From Candidatus Cloacimonadota bacterium (GTDB lineage Bacteria; Cloacimonadota; Cloacimonadia; Cloacimonadales; TCS61), in assembly GCA_014382915.1 (NCBI GenBank), contig JACNIV010000043.1, positions 1 through 6,846 of the forward strand: a stretch of 6,846 nt of DNA, written 5' to 3'. A model generated the notes under the pieces. The model had not been told where the DNA came from. It did not search any database and saw only the letters and a program-made list of their open reading frames with translations. Each line of letters opens with the position of its first letter. Within the stretch, counting starts at the first letter, position 1. The translations under genes were made by a program, and so were the position numbers. Below are positions 1-5,576 of the stretch, piece by piece.

Positions 1-496
1 CTACGTGTAAGGGCGTCAGACCGTTATGATTCTTAGAGTTAACGTCAGCGCCATTCTGCAAAAGGCAACTTAATATTTCAACCCTCCCTTTCCGTGAAGC
101 TTCATGAAGAATAGTTGCACCTTCTAATCTTGAAAAGTGAAAGTTAACGTCAGCACCTTGATCAATGAGATTCTTGATTTCGCTGATACTATCGTTTTGT
201 ACAGCAAGGAGCATTTTATACTCTGGCAAGTGTGCTTTATCTCCTGCTCGGATTATCCAACGTCTAAAAAGCTGTTCAATAACAAAACCAATGATAAATG
301 GTAAAAACGAACGATATATTAGAGCGAGTAGACATGCAGCCCAGTATATAAAAAGGGAGATACCGTGGAACAATCGCTGTCCAGGTTTTAAAGGGCCACT
401 TAGAGATCTGCCGGTTATAATTGCTATGATGTTACGAAACCCAAACCAAAATGTAATAACGAATGCTATCAAGAATAATACTGTGACAATATCCAT
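1..496 (-). CDS. Membrane-anchored ankyrin-repeat protein, N-terminal part (C-terminus beyond window)
   Basis: Reading the minus strand from the ATG at 496-494 gives 165 uninterrupted codons that leave the window at base 1 without a stop. The protein opens with a hydrophobic segment (about residues 4-27, starting MDIVTVLFLIAF), then a short polar stretch rich in Gly and Pro (29-43). A second long hydrophobic stretch (about 46-77) could hold two more membrane passes. After a basic, polar linker (79-95) come ankyrin repeats: a degenerate first unit ending IDQGADVN (111-118), a second unit with GATILHEA and LLQNGADVN (127-153), and the start of a third with NGLTPLHV (158-165). GADVN followed by (T)PLH is the family hallmark. 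Ankyrin repeats are protein-binding scaffolds, so this is probably an inner-membrane protein with a cytoplasmic binding domain. Its partner is unknown. The start is supported by a GAGAGG ribosome binding site and an in-frame TGA six codons upstream of the ATG. The number of repeats beyond the edge cannot be seen. Confidence 0.85.
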   Translation of the reverse strand, partial: MDIVTVLFLIAFVITFWFGFRNIIAIITGRSLSGPLKPGQRLFHGISLFIYWAACLLALIYRSFLPFIIGFVIEQLFRRWIIRAGDKAHLPEYKMLLAVQNDSISEIKNLIDQGADVNFHFSRLEGATILHEASRKGRVEILSCLLQNGADVNSKNHNGLTPLHV

Positions 497-504
497 TTTG
501 CATG

Positions 505-510
505 CCTCTC
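505..510 (-). promoter_or_regulatory. Ribosome binding site of the ankyrin gene
   Basis: GAGAGG on the minus strand lies eight bases before the ATG at 496. It supports that start codon over any internal methionine. Confidence 0.6.
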
Positions 511-538
511 ATATCCAATATTTAGGCATAACATACAT

Positions 539-561
539 TATACTGCTTAATAAGCAGTATA
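539..561. repeat. Perfect 23-base palindrome upstream of the ankyrin gene
   Basis: TATACTGCTTA and TAAGCAGTATA form 11-base inverted arms around a single central base (550). The symmetry is too tight for a normal RNA hairpin loop and there is no T-run beside it, so a binding site for a dimeric DNA-binding protein is more natural than a terminator. It lies 42 bases before the ankyrin start and just downstream of a TATAAT-like box, a position suited to a repressor operator. No regulator gene is visible in the window, so its role is inference. The rest of the 497-751 gap is AT-rich and shows no gene. Confidence 0.5.
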
Positions 562-574
562 TTATCACTTCTAA

Positions 575-580
575 ATTATA
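575..580 (-). promoter_or_regulatory. Possible -10 box for the ankyrin gene
   Basis: A consensus TATAAT occurs on the minus strand about 80 bases before the ankyrin ATG. No convincing TTGACA-like box is found 16-18 bases further upstream, and the region is AT-rich, so chance is a real alternative. If it is used, transcription would begin near 568 and the 23-base palindrome would lie in the first 30 bases of the transcript region. Confidence 0.25.
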
Positions 581-751
581 CATTTCTTGTCTTGATTGTA
601 CTCATAAAGCGGATTCAATTATTACATCCTTCGAATCTCTCCGTTCATTTCCTGCTCAAATACATACGTTACTGTTGCCTTTACAACAAACAAATAATAA
701 CTTATATTAATAAAAAAAATTTCCTGTCCTAATCTGTCAAATATTTTGTTC

Positions 752-1426
752 TTATCTTATTATCTCCACCTTAAACATTGAAAAATCTGCTAATTCCAGG
801 ATCAGAATTTTATTCAATAATTGAGGTATACCAAACAAGTTATTGATAATTTCCTGCGTCATAAGAGAGCCGACAGCAGTTACTGTTTGAGGGATTATGG
901 GAACTGAAACAGGAATGTGTGTCCCGGGGTATATTTCTTTCAAGGTTTGTGTTACTCCGGTTTTTATGGTGGTGATCTGCCCGAAATCATTCTGCACACC
1001 ACCATGCACCAGGAAGTGTTCGGGCTGCATCAGTTTTTCCAATTCAAAGCGAGCGGTAAAATTATCCAGGCAGTCGGCAATTCCGGTAAAATGGGGAAGA
1101 TGTGCCTGATTCAAATCGGTAATATCTTTTTGGATCGTTAGTACTTTCAATTTCGGATTGATCGTATGCAGTTTCTTTTTTGCAACATCCACCTTTCGCT
1201 TTCCAATGTCGGAAATATCAAATAAAATCTGCCGATTCAGATTCGATGCTGTTATTATTCCATTATCTATCAGTATAAGCTTGCCTACTCCTGTCCTGGT
1301 TAGAATTTCTGCAACAGTGCAGCCCAAACCACCCACACCAGCGATCAGAATGGATGAATCTGCTAAGATCTTCTGTTTTTTTTCTCCCCAGAATTGGATG
1401 TTACGTTGGAATATTTGGTTGATCAC
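752..1426 (-). CDS. MoeB/ThiF/HesA-family E1-like adenylating enzyme, compact form lacking zinc cysteines
   Basis: This 224-residue protein should use ATP to adenylate the C-terminal glycine of the sulfur-carrier protein encoded just upstream, activating it for sulfur transfer in the cytoplasm. Numbering from the GTG start, it has the conserved N-terminal Arg (R8), the nucleotide-binding loop GVGGLG (30-35), the ribose-binding Asp in LILIDNG (D54), the SNLNRQ motif (61-66) with R65, the Lys of GKRK (K78), and the Mg-binding Asp in DCLDN (D121). These match by eye R14, D62, R73, K86 and D130 of E. coli MoeB. Missing are both CxxC zinc pairs and the crossover-loop Cys: only C36 and C119 are present, and the protein ends at KVEIIR without the usual Cys-rich tail. 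GTG at 1426-1424 is preferred to an upstream ATG at 1456. It has a GGAGG six bases before it and overlaps the carrier's stop codon by one base (TAGTG), whereas the ATG would add ten residues unlike the family. I cannot tell MoeB-like from ThiF-like function from sequence alone. Confidence 0.92.
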   Translation of the reverse strand: MINQIFQRNIQFWGEKKQKILADSSILIAGVGGLGCTVAEILTRTGVGKLILIDNGIITASNLNRQILFDISDIGKRKVDVAKKKLHTINPKLKVLTIQKDITDLNQAHLPHFTGIADCLDNFTARFELEKLMQPEHFLVHGGVQNDFGQITTIKTGVTQTLKEIYPGTHIPVSVPIIPQTVTAVGSLMTQEIINNLFGIPQLLNKILILELADFSMFKVEIIR

Positions 1427-1704
1427 TAACCACCTCCACCCGGTGGAAAAATGCAAATCTCATCACCATCCTGCACAATGGAATCGATTTTATCCAGATG
1501 ATAAATATTGCGCCCGTTAATGAGGATCATTGTTCCGGGTAGTATTTGCATTTCAGCATCGATGAGTTGATCGAGAAATTTCTTTTCTATCTGTTTCTCA
1601 ACTTTCAGAATAAGTTCGTAGATCGAAACAGAAACAGCTTCTATCTCCACTTCATTGATTCCCAGAAACATCCTGATCAGGCTGTAGAATTTAATTTTTA
1701 CCAT
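1426..1704 (-). CDS. MoaD/ThiS-family sulfur-carrier protein with Gly4 tail
   Basis: This 92-residue beta-grasp (ubiquitin-fold) protein starts MVKIKFYSLIRMFLG, the usual first strand and helix of MoaD. It continues with INEVEIE (16-22), a helix at about 29-48, and LINGRNIYHLD (61-71). It ends DGDEICIFPPGGGG, the MoaD signature in which the terminal Gly-Gly is adenylated and then thiocarboxylated. In MoaD the tail is usually FPPVAGG or FPPVSGG; here the two residues before the final Gly-Gly are also glycine. The length is typical of MoaD. It is the first gene of a pair with the E1-like enzyme, sharing one base with it. The ATG at 1704 fits the family start but has no Shine-Dalgarno sequence. 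A GTG at 1758 would add 18 hydrophobic residues with no family counterpart. No moaE (large molybdopterin synthase subunit) is in view, so the product could serve molybdenum or tungsten cofactor synthesis or another thiocarboxylate pathway. Confidence 0.9.
   Translation of the reverse strand: MVKIKFYSLIRMFLGINEVEIEAVSVSIYELILKVEKQIEKKFLDQLIDAEMQILPGTMILINGRNIYHLDKIDSIVQDGDEICIFPPGGGG
1433..1437 (-). promoter_or_regulatory. Ribosome binding site of the E1 gene, inside the carrier's glycine-tail codons
   Basis: The minus strand reads GGTGGAGGTGGTTAGTG. GGAGG lies six bases before GTG, and the same bases encode the C-terminal glycines of the upstream protein. This decides the E1 start and implies translational coupling. 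Confidence 0.8.
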
Positions 1705-1710
1705 GAGTTG

Positions 1711-1739
1711 ATAAGCAGTTTTTGATAAAATAATGTCAA
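1711..1739 (-). promoter_or_regulatory. Possible promoter of the MoaD-E1 pair
   Basis: A perfect TTGACA (1739-1734) is followed 17 bases later by GCTTAT (1716-1711), which matches only three of six -10 positions. It lies between the terminator of the preceding gene and the MoaD start, where a promoter is needed. Initiation about seven bases past the -10 would fall at the ATG itself, giving a leaderless mRNA. This would fit the missing Shine-Dalgarno sequence but is unproven. Confidence 0.3.
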
Positions 1740-1766
1740 ACAAAAAGTGTACATGCACAACGGAAC

Positions 1767-1794
1767 AAAAAAAACGCTCCGAAAACTCGGAGCG
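1767..1794 (-). terminator. Rho-independent terminator of the C25 peptidase gene
   Basis: On the minus strand CGCTCCGA and TCGGAGCG pair as a perfect 8-base GC-rich stem around the loop GTTT, followed at once by eight T residues. It lies 24 bases past the stop codon of the C25 gene and before the MoaD start, so it separates the secreted-protein genes from the MoaD-E1 unit. The other strand has no T-run after the stem, so it acts in one direction. Confidence 0.95.
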
Positions 1795-1818
1795 CTATAA
1801 TAGTCATTTTCAATATAA

Positions 1819-4800
1819 TTATTTTAAAAGTAACATTCGCTTTGTTTGAGATGATTCATTCCTCACTTTCAATTGATAGAAATATATTCCCGATGAAACC
1901 GGTTTGTTGTTATCATCTTTTCCATCCCACACAACCGAATGCTCTCCTGCTGGAAGCTGAGATGCTGAATTGCTGAGAAGCTGTTTCACCTTCTGACCTT
2001 TGAGATTATAGATTACTAGTTCAGTGTTTTTCTCGGTGTTCTCGGTGGTAAATCGTATTGTTGTTTCAGGGTTAAAGGGATTTGGATAATTCTGGTTCAA
2101 ACTGGAAGTGCTAGGAGAGATCATTTCATCTTCGTTATGAACATAAGGTTCCTGACATGTAGAGATTAAAATAGCGGTTTCATCCTGGATGGGATGTACA
2201 GTGGGAGGATAAATATTGGCAAATGAGAGTAATAAGCCATCTGTTTGTTCTTTATTCTCGATACCTATAGTAGCATAGTTGTGCTCCTGGTCTACATTGT
2301 TAATATCTTTGTATTGGAACAGGATTTCTCCATCTCCGGTTTCAGTAGGATAATACAGCGGGTCATATAAAATCATTTCAAATATCTCGAAACTGAAATT
2401 GTAATAACTTCTGAAATCTGACCATTCGATAACGAAATAATGCTCTTCCTCGTTATAATATGTATACAGCTCTCCATTTGTAAGATTATCCCAGAAAGGA
2501 GCTATCATGGCTTTGGGACCGGCTCCGGAAGGTATGTTCCTGTTAAGATGAAATATTATTTCGCTTGCTCCCATGCCAATCCAGCCATTTGAACAGATTG
2601 CTGCCTGATCGTAAGCTTCCCCGAAATACTGGAATGTGAATGGTAGATCGGTGTTTGTTACATGTCCGTCACTGGTTGTATGTCCTCCTGTAATTAAAGT
2701 ACCCATACCGCCATAGGATGGATCAAGCTCTATCCAATTGTACTGTGGTGCTATGAAATTTCCGCTATCGGTAGACTCAATCGCATAATAACCATAGTTG
2801 CTGAAAGTTGGACTTTCTTCCGAAATTATTCCGATCGGAATTGTGAAATCGAGCTGCTGAAGTATCGTTTCTGAATCTAGTATCTCCAGCCTGAAAGCTG
2901 CCAATTCACCAGACATAGAATTGAAGATCTCTACCTGGAAAAGGTCGATTGTTATTCCTGTGGAATTAACCACAATTGGATTTATGGCGCTGATTCCACT
3001 TACCATATTTGAATTTGCATTCATACTCAGCAGATCCACATCAAGTGCTTCAGAATCAAGGATTCCACAATTAAGCAATTGAATGGATACTTCATTTACT
3101 TCGTTTTGAAGAAGGCAGCCTTCGGCATTATTCACTATGAATTCCGATACACAGAATTCAGGTGAGGAGATTTCAAATGGAATAATAAAATCCTGTTCGC
3201 CATAACTGGAATTAACCTGTAAAAATACTCTGGTAGATAAACCATTTCTCCAGCTATTATCTATTTCAAATTGGAAATAACCACTATATATTTCACCTGC
3301 TTCAAGCTGAACAATATTAACCGGACCGGAAGTAATAGTGAGGAAATCTTCATCAGATTCAAGAGAGATCTGAACATCTGTAGCAGTAATATCTCCAATA
3401 TTCTGGATCGTAATCCCCAGATCGATCGTTTCACCGGCTATGGTTTCATCGATTACAAATGAATTCAGGCTAATCGTGTTCTCTTCGATCACATCCAGGT
3501 TTACTTCCTGTGGAATACAGCCATATTTGGATGAAGTAACCGTGTAAGCACCAACAGGTAAAGTTATTGGAATATCAACCGCACCACTTTCATCGGTAAT
3601 TCCCACAGCTATTAAGCTGTCTGCATTTGTAATAGCAACAGTAAAATCTTCCGGATCTTCTATTGTATTATCTATCTGAACGTGGAGATAATTGTAGCCG
3701 GTATTGATCTCAGTTTCAAAAACCATTTCAACTTCTCTGGGAATGTCTGTCCATATCTGCAATCCAGGGTCTCCGATCAGATTATATACATAAAAATAAA
3801 ACTGATCTGAATCCTCGGAACCTCCCCAGGCATGATTATTCGGGTAGTTAATATATAATTCCATCTTGCCGCGCAGCAGCATTTCTCCGCACCGATAGAG
3901 ATCTTCCTGCGTTATACCCTGGTAAATTCCCAGGTCGTTGGCATTATTGAACCAGGTTTTAGTATCGTATTCGCTGGGTCCTATAAAACCGATAGCTCCT
4001 TTGGGAACGCCAGGCGTTCCTGCATTCAGCCAGGTTTCACCAAAGCAGGATGGATTGCCAGTATAGGCAAAATCTCCACCACCGCAAGTCATACTGGTAA
4101 TCATGGGCAGTTTAAATCCATTATTCAAAGAATGAATTCCATTTGTATTAAATAGATCACCATAATTTCCCCACCAGTAGCTCGGACCTCCATATCCACG
4201 GTAATTTAAAAATGTATAACCACCATTGATCATATTTATTACAGTGCTCATACTATTTTGGTATGGAGAGATAAATGTGTCTACAACTGCGAATTCAAAA
4301 TCCAGTAGTTTCTCCCGTACAGCCATCACGGTTTCTCTTCCTGAGTAGAATTCCCACCAGTCAACCACACAACCCAACATTAAAGCTTTATTCTGCCAAT
4401 CATCTGCAATTAATGGATCACTCTCATAATTTATTATTTTGCTGATAATAGTGTTTAATTGATTTTGGTCCTGGTAAGAAAGACGTCCGATCAAAATATC
4501 GGGAAAGTAATCTTCACCGTCCAGCAAAGTATAATTATGATCGCTTACATCCCAGGGAGTCAAATAACCCTGAACATAAAAAGCGGGAACCTGGTATACA
4601 CCGCTTACATCACCTGCCAGGATAACATATTCGGGAGGAATTTCCCAGTTATCATAAGCATTCTGAATGTATGCTTTTATGGCATCGGCAGAGGAACCGG
4701 TTTCGGAAATTGTAGCCAACCTGGTTTTGAAACCCAGTTTTTCCTTCCAGCGCAGAAGCGGTTCCAACATTGCTTCAGTACCATCTGGAGCAATGATAAG

Positions 4801-5436
4801 ATATTGTCCGCCATCGGCGTTTCTGATTGCTTCTGCTCCGTAAACATTCTTTTCTACGATGTTGGCAAATGAGCGTGAAGCTACATTCTTGTTTAAAGGA
4901 TTTTCGGTTTTTTGGTAATCTATCACAAAATTGAAATCGATATTTTTAAGTATCCTGATCTGATCTGAAGCAGGATTGTATTGTATTGCGGCTATAGCTA
5001 TCTGAACAAACCTGTTTCCCCGCATGATGACAGGATCACCCACAGAAACTATCTCAGAAGGAAACCAGGAATTTTTTTCATAGAATTCGGAAGCTGTATT
5101 CTCTTCCTGCATGCCGAAGGGAACTATTCTCTTATCGATGTCGATCACTTCATATTCATACTTCAAATCTGTTATTGAAAAGTTCCCGGTGGGGGGAAGG
5201 CTAACCAGTTTTGTATAAATCGGCAATTCAGCTTCACCGATGCAACCAGTATTTCTGCATTCCCCGATCTGTAATTGATAATACTCGGAATTTCCAATTG
5301 TCTCTGTATTCAATTTTTTGAATTCGAAATCTCCTTGAAAATTTAGTGAAAATTTGTCTCCGCTAATTTCGATCGAATGTATAAAAATCGGGAATGCATA
5401 TATTAGAATCAGCAAAATGAAGTTTAAAATTCTCAT
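1819..5436 (-). CDS. Secreted gingipain-like C25-family protein with C-terminal sorting domain; catalytic His replaced by Tyr
   Basis: This complete 1205-residue protein is exported and probably surface-bound. It has a signal peptide (about 1-21, hydrophobic core ILNFILLILIYAFPIF) and a C25-type propeptide (about 25-200, with VSLPPTGNFSITDL). The caspase-like C25 domain spans about 210-565: QYLIIAPDG, EYVILAGDV (269-277), DYFPDILIGRLS (309-320), NYRGYGG (411-417), LPMITSMTCGGGDF (443-456) and NLIGDPGLQIWT (552-563). These align by eye with gingipain RgpB EVFIGRFS, NYTGHGS, FDVACVNGDF and FGDPSLLVRT. The nucleophile is C451, but the catalytic His falls on Y415 (codon at 4194-4192), so activity is uncertain. 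An Ig-like domain follows (about 570-650), then two CARDB-like modules (about 655-760 and 762-870) and a beta-sandwich with FTFQYFGEAYDQAAICSNGW (933-952). The last ~90 residues, from NYPNPFNPETTI, resemble a type IX secretion (Por) sorting domain. GGA six bases before the ATG (5443-5445) supports the start. Family membership is secure; proteolysis is not. Confidence 0.93.
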   Translation of the reverse strand: MRILNFILLILIYAFPIFIHSIEISGDKFSLNFQGDFEFKKLNTETIGNSEYYQLQIGECRNTGCIGEAELPIYTKLVSLPPTGNFSITDLKYEYEVIDIDKRIVPFGMQEENTASEFYEKNSWFPSEIVSVGDPVIMRGNRFVQIAIAAIQYNPASDQIRILKNIDFNFVIDYQKTENPLNKNVASRSFANIVEKNVYGAEAIRNADGGQYLIIAPDGTEAMLEPLLRWKEKLGFKTRLATISETGSSADAIKAYIQNAYDNWEIPPEYVILAGDVSGVYQVPAFYVQGYLTPWDVSDHNYTLLDGEDYFPDILIGRLSYQDQNQLNTIISKIINYESDPLIADDWQNKALMLGCVVDWWEFYSGRETVMAVREKLLDFEFAVVDTFISPYQNSMSTVINMINGGYTFLNYRGYGGPSYWWGNYGDLFNTNGIHSLNNGFKLPMITSMTCGGGDFAYTGNPSCFGETWLNAGTPGVPKGAIGFIGPSEYDTKTWFNNANDLGIYQGITQEDLYRCGEMLLRGKMELYINYPNNHAWGGSEDSDQFYFYVYNLIGDPGLQIWTDIPREVEMVFETEINTGYNYLHVQIDNTIEDPEDFTVAITNADSLIAVGITDESGAVDIPITLPVGAYTVTSSKYGCIPQEVNLDVIEENTISLNSFVIDETIAGETIDLGITIQNIGDITATDVQISLESDEDFLTITSGPVNIVQLEAGEIYSGYFQFEIDNSWRNGLSTRVFLQVNSSYGEQDFIIPFEISSPEFCVSEFIVNNAEGCLLQNEVNEVSIQLLNCGILDSEALDVDLLSMNANSNMVSGISAINPIVVNSTGITIDLFQVEIFNSMSGELAAFRLEILDSETILQQLDFTIPIGIISEESPTFSNYGYYAIESTDSGNFIAPQYNWIELDPSYGGMGTLITGGHTTSDGHVTNTDLPFTFQYFGEAYDQAAICSNGWIGMGASEIIFHLNRNIPSGAGPKAMIAPFWDNLTNGELYTYYNEEEHYFVIEWSDFRSYYNFSFEIFEMILYDPLYYPTETGDGEILFQYKDINNVDQEHNYATIGIENKEQTDGLLLSFANIYPPTVHPIQDETAILISTCQEPYVHNEDEMISPSTSSLNQNYPNPFNPETTIRFTTENTEKNTELVIYNLKGQKVKQLLSNSASQLPAGEHSVVWDGKDDNNKPVSSGIYFYQLKVRNESSQTKRMLLLK

Positions 5437-5442
5437 ATTTTT

Positions 5443-5477
5443 TCCTATCCTTATTAATTTTAATTAAATTAATTATG
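5443..5477 (-). promoter_or_regulatory. Start region of the C25 gene: ribosome binding site and possible -10 box
   Basis: The minus strand reads AAGGATAGGA and then six A/T bases before the ATG, giving two overlapping Shine-Dalgarno candidates (5448-5452 and 5443-5446). A CATAAT at 5477-5472 could be a -10 box, but no matching -35 is seen at the normal distance and everything around it is AT-rich. No terminator hairpin separates this gene from the one upstream, so read-through from that gene is also possible. Confidence 0.35.
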
Positions 5478-5576
5478 CAATATTTGTACCAGCATTTATA
5501 AGGCAAGATATTTTCTTTATGTTCTTAAAAATATATTTGAAATTTAATTTTATCCGTTTTAAAAAATAGCAGGATT

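Noticed and set aside
165..710. A 181-codon open frame on the plus strand
   Set aside because: It lies mostly antisense to the ankyrin gene, whose minus-strand translation has clear GADVN and PLH repeat motifs. The plus-strand product has no recognisable domain and no ribosome binding site.
674..719. Terminator for the E1 gene
   Set aside because: There is an A8 run on the plus strand (T8 on the coding strand, 712-719), but no GC-rich stem precedes it. The nearby GTTG/CAAC pairing at 674-687 is only four bases long, and GACAG is a direct, not inverted, repeat.
1427..1456. ATG at 1456 as the start of the E1 gene
   Set aside because: It would add ten residues (MHFSTGWRWL) that are just the carrier's tail read in another frame, whereas the GTG at 1426 has GGAGG at ideal spacing and fits the family's N-terminus.
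1158..1520. Plus-strand open frame of 120 codons across the E1-MoaD junction
   Set aside because: It is a shadow of two genes with clear family motifs on the minus strand. Other plus-strand frames (897-1141, 3271-3462, 4459-4872, 4981-5178, 6068-6253, 6406-6588) were dropped for the same reason.
752..1704. A bacterial ubiquitin-like antiviral conjugation operon
   Set aside because: Such systems carry an E2-like and usually a JAB-type protease gene next to the E1. None is present, and the carrier is a standard MoaD-sized protein with a MoaD-type FPP-Gly tail.
1705..1758. GTG at 1758 as the start of the MoaD-like gene
   Set aside because: It would place 18 extra residues before the conserved MVKIKFY start and would put the TTGACA box inside the gene. 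It begins only nine bases from the terminator's T-run.
5453..5474. Near-palindromic TTAATTTTAATTAAATTAA tract before the C25 gene
   Set aside because: The symmetry is imperfect and the tract is made only of A and T, so it is expected by chance in such an AT-rich spacer.
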